In this document: one piece after another, positions 12,634 to 23,193 of the stretch
Position numbering within the stretch: the first letter of the stretch is position 1
Layout of the letters: the number at the start of each line of letters is the position of its first letter
Source of the DNA: Eremophila alpestris peregrina
Lineage: Eukaryota; Chordata; Aves; Passeriformes; Alaudidae
Direction: 5' to 3'
DNA: 64,000 nucleotides
NCBI GenBank assembly: GCA_009792885.1
Contig: WMCF01000030.1
Coordinates: 4,504,891-4,568,890, forward strand
Position numbers and translations under genes: made by a program
Notes under the pieces: model-generated
Databases searched by the model: none
The model's input: only the letters and a program-made list of their open reading frames with translations
Told to the model about the DNA's origin: nothing

Positions 12634-13386
12634 TGTGGTGGTTTAAAACCAGGTGGGAATTAAACTCCAAATAATCTGCTCCCCTTCCCCCTGCCTCTGC
12701 TCCAGTGAGAGAGAAACAAAGGAAGAGACTTTGTGCTGAGATAACAATTTATCAAAACCAAACAGCCACAGAATAAGAAATGCACAGTAAAACCAACAGC
12801 ACTAGTAACAAAAGTGTACAAAGGAAAAGGTGCTTTACATACAGTGGTGTTCACCACCTCTACTCAGTTCTGCATGGCTACCATGCCAAAGACAAGATGG
12901 CAAGCACTCTCCACAGCTGGCATTCCCTGTCCCAGAGCTCAAGGCAATGAAAAACAGTGATGGACAAACACCCAAAGAGCTGGATCGTCTGCATTGTGCC
13001 ACCCTCTTCCCGGGCTGCTGGCCTCGGTTGAGGTCGGCAGCCTGCAACTCAGCTCCTCTCCAGTCGGCTTGGGATTGGCTGGGCTTGGGCTCAGCTCAGG
13101 CTCAGCTCAGGCTTGGCTCAGGCTCAGCTCAGTCTCGGCTCAGGCCTGGCTCGCCTCCGCTGCTCCGTTCCGTGCGGCTGCTGCCCACAGCGGCGCTGCA
13201 GCCCGTGCGCTGGGCTCAGCGCTGTTCGCCACCTGCACCTGCACCCTCCCCGGCATGGGAAGGGATGGGCAGCAACGGGAGAGGGACAAAGTCTGCAGGG
13301 CTGGTCCTGGCAACTTCCCGAGGAAGAAATGGAACAAAATGGCCTTGCTTCCAGGGGCCCCTTTTCTTCCCCCTCAAGCCACTCTC
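12634..13386 (+). mobile_element. LTR-like GC-rich element (possible solo LTR of an avian endogenous retrovirus)
   Basis: The segment opens with TGTGGTGGTTTAAAACCAGG, resembling the 5' ends of avian ERVL-type long terminal repeats. It continues with an A-rich stretch (GCTGAGATAACAATTTATC) and then turns abruptly GC-rich at about 13,000-13,340. That composition is unlike the flanks and resembles those LTRs. No internal retroviral gene is present, which would fit a solo LTR. I could not find a convincing target-site duplication or a definite 3' end, so the boundary is tentative. Confidence 0.35.
13080..13160 (+). repeat. CAGGCTCAGCT-type tandem repeat
   Basis: About seven imperfect 5-11 bp units built from GGCTCAGCTCA, with variants such as GGCTTGGCTCA and GTCTCGGCTCA, inside the GC-rich LTR-like segment. 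It creates several overlapping open frames here that should not be taken as genes. Confidence 0.7.
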
Positions 13387-13428
13387 CCCAGAGAGATTGT
13401 GGAGTCTCCTTTCCAGCAGATATTCACA
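13387..13428 (+). repeat. 42-bp exact copy of part of the nearby CR1 3' end
   Basis: This 42-bp block (starts CCCAGAGAGATTG, ends CAGATATTCACA) is identical to 13,760-13,801 inside the CR1 fragment 370 bp downstream. The flanks differ on both sides. Confidence 0.85.
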
Positions 13429-13689
13429 GATAGGATGTGCATGGTATAGAATAGCAACCTAGCTCCGTCCCTTCCTCAGCATCTTGCAAGAAAAACTAGG
13501 ACATCTATTCAGCACTTAAAGTTAATAATGAGGGACAGAAATTAATTTACTGGAACTAATGAACTTGAGACAAAATATTATCAGTTCTGTGAGGTCATTT
13601 TCAAGTAGAAGGAAGCCTTGTCAACTGATGTGCGCTCCTCAGTCTTGCTGAAACAATTCAGAAGCAAGTGAAACAGGAATCCTGAAACA

Positions 13690-13916
13690 CACAAAGTTCC
13701 ACATGAAGATAGGCAAGAACTTATGTACTGTGCAGGTGGCAAAGTACTGGAACAGGTTGCCCAGAGAGATTGTGGAGTCTCCTTTCCAGCAGATATTCAC
13801 AAGACATGTGGACACAATCTTGAGCAGCATTCTCTCTCCCTCCTTTGAACAGGGAGGTTGGTCTAGATGACCTCAAGTGATCCCTTCCAACCTCACTCAC
13901 ATTGTGATTCTGTGAG
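13690..13916 (+). repeat. CR1 LINE 3' end
   Basis: It has the characteristic avian CR1 3' series: CTGGAACAGGTTGCCCAGAG, then GTTGGTCTAGATGACCTC, then CCCTTCCAACCTC, and it ends with ATTCTGTGA. It is a 5'-truncated, non-coding copy in + orientation. Such copies are the main interspersed repeat of bird genomes, which supports the avian assignment. Confidence 0.85.
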
Positions 13917-13919
13917 TCA

Positions 13920-16384
13920 GAGACTGGTTTGTAAGATTTTCAGGTTTTTCCGAATATTAAAATCCAAGTGGAGGCAATGTTTAAAGTAGTATATGAATAT
14001 GATTTGTGTGAGCAGTGTGGTTACAAAGTTGAACATGCACTTGAAAAAAGAAAATGAAAATTAATTATTTACAGAGAGCCTTCAAAACTGAGAAACAGGA
14101 AAACCCACTATTCTTTTTTTCAATCTGAAAGTAAAAATAACCCCACTAAATCAACAAGTCATTAAATGGTGTAGTAAGATTATTTCAGTATTACCTGCCT
14201 AAAGGATTGGTAATGTAAGTATGTCTCCAAATGTGAATGTTTTCGGGACTGTGATTTTTAACTTGGAAGTATTTCTTTAAATATAGCCAACAACTGGTTT
14301 TTTTAAACTTGATTATCCTGCAAGAATAACAAGATCACTTCCCGACAGGCATTTTTCAGCAAATGTTCAATTAACAATTTTACAGCCAACCACTGACTTT
14401 AAAACTATCTGATCTTTCCACAATCTATAAATTGTATCTGTTTAATTTATACCAGTGTGATAGTTATATTTTTAGAACACTGGTTGTGTTTATCCATTCT
14501 GAAACAAAGAAAACACACAATTTTATTACAAAGAAGGACACCTTCTCAGGAAATAGTTGCGGAGTAGACTTCTGTAAATAAATGCTGGCAAGGGTAACCC
14601 AAAGACCAAACTGCAGTGCAGCCCAGGGATCTCTCACCAAGTTCAATTTAGTTGGGACAGAGGTTTTTGTTAGCAAACAAACTCACACTTTGTACCCGAA
14701 ATTAAAGGTCCTTGCAGCTCACTGGAGGGTGTAAGAAAAAGATACCCCTAGGAGGCTTCATTTCTAAGGCATCTTTCAGGTCCTTATGCTTTGCTTTGGT
14801 CACTGCAAGGTAGTCAACCGAATCTCAGCTCACTGATCCACTTCCATACCGGCTGTTTTCAAGAGGTGACAGCAGCTCTTGTCTGCATTTGGATTTATTC
14901 ATCTTTGCAAAATCTACTTCTGTAACCCTGAATGTTTTTACAAGTCAGTAAAGAGTCTCCCAAAAAAGAAGTGTGTAGGAATGAAGCGAGGCACACAGAA
15001 ACATTCCCTCATTGTATGATTAAATGCAACAGATGAAATTAAAAACATGTTCATGTGCCATGATTACCTCATTCTCTTCTGTTACATATACTGTTCTTTT
15101 GCTTAATCAGCAGTCTAACTGAAAACACACTCTTCACTTGTATTTCGTGTTCTCACAATTTAGGAATAAACATGTCATGTTCACATGAATATTTAAAAAA
15201 CATTAAGTGACATTTTAATTTTGCATCCATGAGCACTCAGCAGAACAGGCAAGAATCTATTCTTTTTCCTTTTTGTGGAATTTACTTGACAGTAACTTTT
15301 TAATCAAGTTGTTATTATTATTAGACATGCAGATTACCTCCAACCATGGAAGTGCTTTATACAACAAGTATCTTGGATATGCCCACTCCTCCTTCTTATG
15401 CCCCATAATCCATGAGAGTCTCTAGCATGGGTGGGGTGTTTGAGCCATGATGCCCAGGAACTGGCAGGAGGTTTTATTCAAACTCTCTCACAGGCACATA
15501 AACTGCATATATTTCTGGTGCCAAGACTTTAGTACTGATCTTGTTGTGATGCTTAACCTTCCTGAAAGTAATAGTTGCACTTAATCTGCATATCTGAAAA
15601 AATGTGCTTCCAAAAATATATTTTCAGAAAAGATCCTCCACCTCTTCCTTCAGGACACGTGCTGCCTTTGTGCCTTCCCCATGCATATAAGCCCATCAAA
15701 ATATGGAAGGCTGACACTTTTTAGTTCTTTACATGCTGAACATGCCTGCAGTGTTCATTAGGAAATGGGTGAGCTGAAGCTGCTGCTTGTCAGCCACAGC
15801 ATGCACGAGACTGCAGAATTGCATTTGCCTCCCCGCACTGGCAATCTTCCTTGAGCTACTGCATATGTACATTATATACATTAAACAAAACAGAAGGAGG
15901 CCCACCAATAATTACCCATCTACAAAGAGTCTAACACAATGGAGGCCTGGGGCTCCAGTGAGTTTCCCAGACGCTGTCTAAATAATGCAGATGGATGATA
16001 ATTTTCCTTGAAAGCAGTCAGCCTACTCTGACGGCAAGCCTTCCACACCTTATTCACATAAAACTTAAACTGAAGGGGTACACTGAGAAAAGCAGGCAAG
16101 ATTTTCCTCTGTATGTCTCTGTTTCTCCAAATGTCTCTCCATATTCCCAGTGGTCTTGTGCATGCACAAATGAGAGCAGCAAATGTCCTGCACCAGTAAG
16201 AACTGCACCAAAAGTATATCCCAAACACTAAGAGTAAGCAGTGATGACAGTTTTACACTCTTTATTTTGCACAGTTAAATTAGCAGCTAGAAAAAGAAAA
16301 AAAAATAATAGAGAGAGAGAAAGGAAAGATTGTTCTTTTCTCTTTCAATACTAATAATCCTGGAGCTATTTATAGGTGTATATA
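13920..16384. other. Intergenic, no supported gene
   Basis: AT-rich single-copy sequence. No coding signal, RNA gene or clear repeat was recognised. Confidence 0.55.
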
Positions 16385-16385
16385 T

Positions 16386-16640
16386 CACAGAAATCCAACA
16401 AAATAGGACTGGAAGTAAACATGAGATCATCTAGACGATCACACTGCCCTGAGTCAGGACAACTGTACTTGTGTCATTCCTGAGCAATATTTGTGCAGCT
16501 TAAAATCCCTCCAGTGATAGGGACTCTATAAAAATCCTTTGACAGACTACTCCAGAATTCCATTTCCCTGCTGTTAGGAAAATTATCCTGATGTCAAGAT
16601 AAATGATGGAGGAAGTTAGACTACCTTCTGAAGTTGTTTC
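16386..16640 (-). repeat. Old CR1 LINE 3' fragment
   Basis: Reads as the reverse complement of a CR1 tail: ACTGGAAGTAAACATGAGATCATCTAG, then TCCAGTGATAGGGACTCTAT, a CTACTCCAGAATTCCA block and GTTAGGAAAATTATCCTGATGTC, in the expected order. It is substantially diverged, so it is an old insertion. Confidence 0.7.
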
Positions 16641-17430
16641 TTTTTTTTTTTAAGGCTAGAGGGAAAAAGTTACTACCTAAAGCAGATGCAAAGGCCATGT
16701 GAAACAAAGGCAAACAGCCAAATTAATTGTAAAGCAGAGGGGAAAGCTGGATGACTGGAATGATTTTGCTGGGGAACAGCCTTCAAGAGCACTCAGAAAA
16801 GAACAGAAAGGGGGGCTATAGTAACCTGCCTAGGGGAAAAAAAAAAAGTGAACTAATAGATTTTTAAACAGAATGCTACCTAGTAAGAAACAGAATTAAA
16901 AAAGGAGCAAACAGACAAACAAACAAGCCCTCTTCTGTTCAGTCCTATGGTGTTTGGGCAAATGAGGCTTTGTAAATTTTCTATAAATATTGCATCAAAG
17001 AAATATAGAATTCTATCATCCATTCTCTTCTTGGAGAGAAAAATACCCTAAAGGACCTTAGATCCTTGGCTATCCATACAAGTCAGAAAAGTATATTAAA
17101 AACCTCTTAAAAAAAACCCAAAAAACCAACAAAACCAAAAAAACCCCACCAAAACCCCCAAAACAACAAAAAGGGCTACATGTTCTCAGAGACAAAAGGG
17201 GTATTGACTTCAACTATTGCTTGAAAATGTTTGTTGCCTCGCGAATACTTTCCACCCTGTCCCCCTGGGACAGAACTGGTTATATTGTATCAGGCTTTTT
17301 TCTTTAAATAACAATATTTTCTAAATCAGTGATCAATCCAGTAGGAATGAAAGACAGCATTTTCCCCCGGGGGAGGGAGGGAGAAAGAAAAAATTCATCC
17401 GAACAAAACAGAAAGCAACAAATCACCACG
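16641..17430. other. Intergenic; A/C low-complexity stretch
   Basis: AT-rich, with an A-rich AAAACC-type low-complexity stretch at about 17,106-17,173 directly before the CpG island. No gene is seen. Confidence 0.6.
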
Positions 17431-17439
17431 AGCAGCAGC

Positions 17440-18075
17440 AGAAGGCGTTCAGGTGGCCGTGCGCTGCCGCCGCAGCAGCGCGCCCGCGGTGCCCCGCGGT
17501 GCCGCCAGGGGGGGCAGCAGCGGCGCGGAGCCTCCGCGGCGGGGGCGGCCCGGGGCTGCCCCGGGGCCCTGCGGCTCCGCCATCGCCGCCGACCACGCAC
17601 ACGCCGAAAGGGAAAAAAAACCCCACCAAACCAAGCCCGAGCCAAAATAAAACCCGCAACCAACAAAAATAGATGTTCCAGGAAGAAAATCCTGGTGATT
17701 GCGAAGCGCTGACGCATATCAGCCCCCGGTGCGTAATTTTCGCACCGGCAGCGGAGGGGCGGGAGCGGGGCAGGAGCGGATCCACACCCCCCGCACGCCC
17801 CCAGCCCTTCCCCGGGAGATTGACCAAAAGCGGCGATTTCCGCGGGAGGCGCCGGGAGCCCCGCGGCGGGAGGGGCCCGGGCCGGCCCGAGCAGCCCCGG
17901 CGGGCCCGGGGACAGGCTGCGGCAGCACCGCCGGGTCCCGAACCGGCCTCTGCGGGTTCACCTGGCACCGGAACAAGAACTGTCTCCTTGTTCAAACCCC
18001 GGGAACTTGCGCCGGGCCTTTCCCCAAACACCACCTGCGTATCGGCCTGCCTGGGGACGCCGGGGTTCTGAATCT
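17440..18075. promoter_or_regulatory. Isolated CpG island 5.1 kb upstream of the IRS2 ATG
   Basis: About 630 bp that are GC-rich and dense in CpG, sharply set in AT-rich DNA and separate from the IRS2 island. It contains TGACGCA (17,711-17,717; ATF/AP-1-like) and a GC-rich inverted repeat at 17,726-17,748. In vertebrates such islands usually mark promoters or developmental regulatory elements. Here it might be an alternative IRS2 start, an upstream non-coding RNA start on either strand, or an enhancer. The overlapping ORFs on both strands (up to 250 codons) are the usual by-product of GC-rich DNA, with no recognisable domain. Confidence 0.6.
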
Positions 18076-21000
18076 GCCGCTTGAGATACAGATTTTGAGG
18101 AAGAAATGATCCAAATGCAAAAAAATATCCAAGTCTTAGTAAAAAAAAAAAAAAAATAATCTGTAAATAAGGCATGCTCCAGATTCCTCATTCCTCATAA
18201 TTCCCCCTCCCATATAAGAACGTACAAAGTAATGACATCAACATTTCTGTATATATTTCAAATAATTAATAAAAATATTATTTGCTTCAAGAATTACTGA
18301 ATATGCACAAAACTGCATAACTGTAACCCCTATTTATTTAACCAGGAATTCTCTGGAAGACTGTGGGTGCGATATTCACTGAAGCAAATAACCTTTACTT
18401 AAGTTAGAAGTATTTTTAGAATCTGTGATTTCTGAATATCTTTCCCTCTTGTACAAAGCCACCCAGAGTTGTTTACACAGGACCGGGGGGGGGGGGGGGG
18501 GGGAAATGGCAGTCCCTATTTTAGGGTAAGGGCAACTATATCATTTAGCATTAGTCTTGCTATAAAGAAATAAAACCTGCTGTTAGGAGTTACTAAATGA
18601 GTAGTATCAACAAAGTCTTTTGTAAAACTATCAGGAAAGATGGCCTGTCCTTCCTCCCAAATAACACAGTCTTCTCAACTGGATAGTAGCACAGTCATGG
18701 TACATTAGCACTCAAAGCAGTTGAGAAAGGTTAGAGAGAAACAAGTTGATGGGAGTTCATGTCCTCTTACACTCGGGTTATGAAATGTATAACCAGAATG
18801 ACACTGTATCAGGAATATGCAAATAAATGTACCAGGGAATAAACTGACTTCACCTGTTTATGTAGAAGTTCAAGGACATCAAAATATAAATCACTCTGTT
18901 TTGTTGGAACAGATAACTGTACTCTTGATAGTATAGGAAAATGTTGCTGACGCACATAATCTTTCTCTGCACCTTTTTCCATGGCTTCACTACCATCAGC
19001 TCTGTGAACCTGGCAACAGGTAGAAGGCAACAGCCAAGCCAAACATCAAACACATCCCTTTCAACTGTTACTCCTTATCCTGATATTGAAAGATATTTCA
19101 AAATGATATTTAGAGTAAGAACAAAGAAAAAAAAGTATTTTTAAAGGATGTCACAGATTTTGAAATTCAACCTACTCATGCATCCAGTCGCTCAGAAAGT
19201 GTCTTTTAAGTAACTGGCTGTGACTTTGGGCAGTATTTAAATACAGCTACATATTCACAGGGCCTCATGCTTCAATGGAGGTGGAGGGGAGAGGGACAGG
19301 GAACAAACAACAGAAAATCCCAACTGGAGCCTGTTTGTGCTGGGCTTGCAGAATCAAGCTTCCAGATGTAACTAAAACGAGTTGCATGCCCCTAGAAGTA
19401 ATAAATTCAATCATTTAACTATTATTCAGACAAACAGCCTTCCCAAGCAACATTTGCTGATGGCTTGAGAAGTTCATTGTGTGCAAAACAGTGTTGTTGG
19501 CCAGTGTTTAACATCCATCCATCCAGCTCAGTAATGAAAACATGAAGTTTAAATACACTTACATGTAAATGAAATCATCACAATTTATTTTTTTAATACA
19601 GCTAAGGAACCTCAAGTACTTGAAGCATGGAAATGTGCCATCAGTAGAGCTCTGTACTGACAAAACTATATTTGCTATATCTAAACTTCATTGCCAAAAG
19701 CAAGGTGTATAATTTTCTAGGCATGCCTCTGTCATTTTAGGGTGGACAGAGGTAACATTTTATGACTGACATAACTGGTGGCAAATGCCCTTCGCATAGA
19801 TAGTATATTTTGATAAATCTGACCATTACCCAACACAGTTTATTTTTCTTGGAGGAAAAAGGAGATGGCTGAAGCCTGGTATGCTGGTAAAAGCAAAGTT
19901 TAGCAGGCAGGAAAAATGCTAATATTAGAACTATTTGGTTGGTGTACTTAAATATTAGCAAAGCATTCCCAGTCAGGATCTCAAACTGGAAGGTGAATGT
20001 GGTGAAATAGAGTTGGGGTAGGGTTTTATGACAGAAGAAACGGAATGGGAGAGCATAACAGGAGCATTTTTTTTTTCAGGATTATGAAATTGTTCTGTAG
20101 AGATGATTTAAGCAAACATCCCCTGGCAAATCTGTTGCATTACTAAAGATTCTGTCACCCCTATATTGTGCCTGCAGTTGTTTGGTGGGAAAAGGGTGCA
20201 TGTGTTGTGCTTAACCATCCCAATTCACAGCCCTCTGTACCTCTGAAACCCCACTAATTTCAGAAATTAAAGCAAACATTGCTACACAATGCACAGGAAT
20301 AGCTAAATCATAAGACATGCCAGCCTGCAGGACCAGTGAATTTTAGCTGAAAGGCGGGGTGGACGAGTGGTATTAGTGCATTTATTGTAATTAAATGCCC
20401 TGTAATTACATTGAAATGGCATTGAAAATTTTACAGAAGGGATATAGTGTTGAAAAACAATCCAGAAGAGTTCAGAGAAAACTCTAAGACTGGTCATCTA
20501 TGTAAATTAGGATCATTAATTCCAGAGTGTTGGTCATGAAATAATTTACTTTTTAACCTGAATTTTACACATAACCAAGTCCCATTTCTTGTTTTCAGTA
20601 CCCTAGTTATGCCTTAAAAAACAAAGCCAAACATAACTATGGAAAAATAGTGCATGTTATTAATCAACCACTGCTAAAAATGAGCTACTAAATATACATC
20701 AATGCCAATATAGAAATAAAAACTACAAACTGCAACCTTGGATTCTGGTCTATCCTAATATCTTTGTCACAGAAACTGTTTGCAAACAAAGCTGTGCTGC
20801 TATAGCCAGTATATTGAATGTGTATTACCCACATGATCGAGAATAAGATGTATGACAATATTGAGTAGATTAAAGAATATTTATCATTTTTATATTTCAG
20901 ACCTAAGAATGCTTGCTCAAGGTCACCAGTATATTTCATTAATATCTGGGGGAAATATTTTCAAATTCCCAAGGGGTCTGCAGACAAAAGTTTGTGTTTA

Positions 21001-21170
21001 TAGGGCCAGATCACCCAGTGGCAAGAAAGTTTTAGATAACTTTTCCCATAAGATGATGGGAGACGTCTTCATAAGATGCTTTACTGCAGCATTCCGGTAT
21101 TTACAGTGAAGTGGTCTTTCCCAATCACACTCCCCTCCCCCCGTTACAGCTGTCAATTTCTAAATGAGTT
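18076..21170. other. Intergenic, no supported gene; homopolymer tracts
   Basis: AT-rich. A run of 16 A lies at 18,141-18,156 and an unbroken run of 19 G at 18,485-18,503. Nothing else is recognised. Confidence 0.55.
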
Positions 21171-22599
21171 ATTATGACCCAAACCGCGGAGAATTTCGTG
21201 CAGGAGGGAGCTGAGGTGCAAGAGCGGTATGTGCGGGCTGCGGGCGGCAGCGAGCACGGGCTGAGCTCGGCCACGGCCCCGCACGGCGGCAGCTGGAGGC
21301 GCCGCATCAGGTTTTTCTTCCCCTTGCTTGTTTGTGTGTGGGGTTGTTTTGATGGGGTTTTTTCCCTCATCTTTACTCGCAAACCTGTTTGCTTCAGCTT
21401 CGGCGCGGGCCGACAAATGAAAGCGTGTCCGACGGCACTCCAGGGGGAAACGAGAAAACACGAATGGATGTTTGCATGACCCCAGCCTCACTTTTCTTCC
21501 AGGGCATGTGCAAAAGGAGGCTTCCCCAGCCGCCTTTTCTCCGAGGCGGGCAGAGATGCGGCTGCGGTTAGGAACAGGCTGGACGGTGTCAGTACAGCCT
21601 CTTCTCTTCATCCCTCCACTTTACTATCGCTGCCCTCCCGCACCACCTCTGCGCGCTTGGTGACGCGCCGCGACCGCCCTCATCGGGGGTCGAGAGCCCG
21701 ACATCCTCGCCCCGCAGCCCCCTCCTGGGCCCCTGCGCTCCCCCTTCCTTCCCCCGCTCCTGCCTCACACAGAAAAATGGGGGCTGGACAGACCCCCGCC
21801 CCTCCCGCCGCCCACCCCGGCCGGGGCCCCTCCACCGCCCCCCGCCCTCCGGCGGAGGCAGAGAAAGGCGCTCATTGATTCCCGGGCGCGGCCCGCCTGG
21901 TGACGAGCGTGCGGGTCCCCTGTAAACAAGCGCGACACCTCGCACCGCCCCCGCCCCCGTCGTGCCCCGCCCCGCGGAGCCCCCGGTGAAGGAGCGGGAG
22001 CGGAGGGGGAGCAGGGAGGCGGGGGACCCTTGGGGCCGCTCTGCCCCCGCCGCCGGTTGTTCGGTAACCACCGCGCGATCCCCCAACGGGGTCGGGATCG
22101 TTTCCAGAGAAAATGCGGACGCTGCCCTTATTCACCACTAAAGCGAATCGCCGGGATAAATTAGTGCTGTTTAATTCAGACGGCCCAGCAGCGGCAGCCC
22201 CTGCCCCTGCCCGGGTGGCGTTTCCCCGCCGCTCGGGGCGGCAGCAGCGCGGGGGCGCGCGGCGTGGGCGCTGTGACACACCGGGCGGAGGAGCGCGCGG
22301 AGCCCCGCGCGTGTGCGGGCAGGGCTGACGCACAACGCGCGTGTGTGCGGGGGCGCGCGGGGGGCGCCCGGCGCTCACGCACCGCCGGAAGCTCCGCCCG
22401 GCGGGGCCGCAGCACCTGATATGGCCTCGGCGAACTCCGCCGGCGCCCCGCCGTGTCCCGAGGGATGGCGAGGGGCAGCACCGGGGATGGCCGGACGTGC
22501 CGGCTCTCCCCGCCGTGCCCGCGCCCCCGACACGTTCTGCACCGGCTGCGCGTAGAGCAGCGGCGGCAGCGACGGGTCGCGCTGCGCCCGAGGGGGGCC

Positions 22600-22840
22600 G
22601 GAGGCTGGGGGTGGGAACGCGGAGGGGCGGGAAGGGGGTGGGGGGGCGAGGCTCCCGCCGTCCAACGGCGTGGCGCCGCCTCGCTGCCGAGAGCCCGCCC
22701 CGCCACTCCATTGAGGGCCGCAGCCGTCCTTCGCGCTGCCCGGCGGCCAATGCGGGGCGGTGCCGGCGGCGGCGGCGCCCCGCCCCGTCTCGGTGTGTGA
22801 GCGCCTCGGTGAGGCGGCGGTCACGTGTTGTTTTGCTCTT
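22600..22840 (+). promoter_or_regulatory. IRS2: IRS2 proximal promoter
   Basis: TATA-less GC-rich promoter. It contains Sp1-type G runs forming a G-quadruplex motif (22,624-22,646), a CCAAT box in GGCCAATG (22,747-22,751), an E-box CACGTG (22,822-22,827) and an insulin response element TGTTTTG (22,829-22,835). Mammalian IRS2 promoters are known to be activated by FOXO through a TGTTTTG element, repressed there by SREBP, and activated by TFE3 through an E-box. Finding both motifs side by side in this bird locus supports functional conservation. The transcription start cannot be fixed from sequence. Confidence 0.6.
22822..22835 (+). promoter_or_regulatory. IRS2: E-box plus FOXO/insulin response element module
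   Basis: CACGTG is followed after one base by TGTTTTG, 359 bp upstream of the ATG. The E-box suits TFE3/USF/SREBP and TGTTTTG is the FOXO-bound insulin response element of IRS2 and IGFBP1-type genes. The arrangement would let fasting (nuclear FOXO, TFE3) raise IRS2 transcription and insulin suppress it. Confidence 0.6.
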
Positions 22841-22862
22841 TAGTTGGGGCACTCGGTGCGCG

Positions 22863-22991
22863 ATGTGTTACTTACGGCGAAACTCCCGCCGGCGCCGGCA
22901 GCAGCAGCGGCGTTCTGGGAGCCCTAGCCGCGTCGCCGGTACTCGAACCGGGGAGGACGCCGGGCGGCCGCCGGCAGCACCCGCTGCTTAG
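22863..22991 (+). other. Upstream ORF 1 in the IRS2 leader (42 codons)
   Basis: An ATG at 22,863 opens a 42-codon frame, very rich in Arg and with a Gln run, ending in TAG at 22,989-22,991. It lies 202 bp before the main ATG. It is a uORF only if transcription starts upstream of 22,863, which the promoter motif positions allow but do not prove. Confidence 0.3.
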
Positions 22992-23039
22992 AGGTGACAG
23001 CGGAGGATCCCGCTGCGGCTCTGAGCACTGCGCTCTTCT

Positions 23040-23051
23040 ATGAAGGAATAA
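23040..23051 (+). other. Minimal upstream ORF 2 (M-K-E-stop)
   Basis: ATG AAG GAA TAA in a weak start context, 142 bp before the IRS2 start codon and close to a 25-T tract. Short uORFs of this kind can lower or regulate translation of the main ORF. Its presence in the mRNA is very likely if the promoter is at about 22.6-22.84 kb. Confidence 0.4.
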
Positions 23052-23082
23052 CTTTATTTTATCTGCTTCCCTCCATCCTTCC

Positions 23083-23107
23083 TTTTTTTTTTTTTTTTTT
23101 TTTTTTT
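23083..23107 (+). repeat. T25 homopolymer in the IRS2 5' leader
   Basis: Uninterrupted run of 25 T, 86 bp before the start codon and flanked by GC-rich sequence. In the mRNA it would be an oligo-U tract. It is prone to length polymorphism and sequencing error. Confidence 0.8.
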
Positions 23108-23193
23108 CCCCGCGGCGTTCGGGCTCCGGATCCGCTCAGCGTCGGCGACAGCAGCGAGAGGAGCCGGGCGGCGCTCCCGCCGCGGGGCTGGGG

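Noticed and set aside
12830..13462. 210-codon ORF with L-G-S-A-Q-A repeats
   Set aside because: Produced by the GGCTCAGCTCA tandem repeat within the LTR-like element; all frames are repetitive.
17423..18175. 250-codon minus-strand ORF over the 17.4 kb CpG island
   Set aside because: Open only because of GC content; no domain, and several frames on both strands are open at once.
21872..22852. 326-codon minus-strand ORF and similar + strand ORFs in the promoter island
   Set aside because: Pro/Arg/Gly/Ala-rich frames without motifs, overlapping on both strands; typical of CpG-island sequence.
23108..23193. Possible 5' leader intron ending after the T25 tract
   Set aside because: A T tract followed by CTCAG could mimic an acceptor, but no matching donor is evident and IRS2 is known to have two exons.
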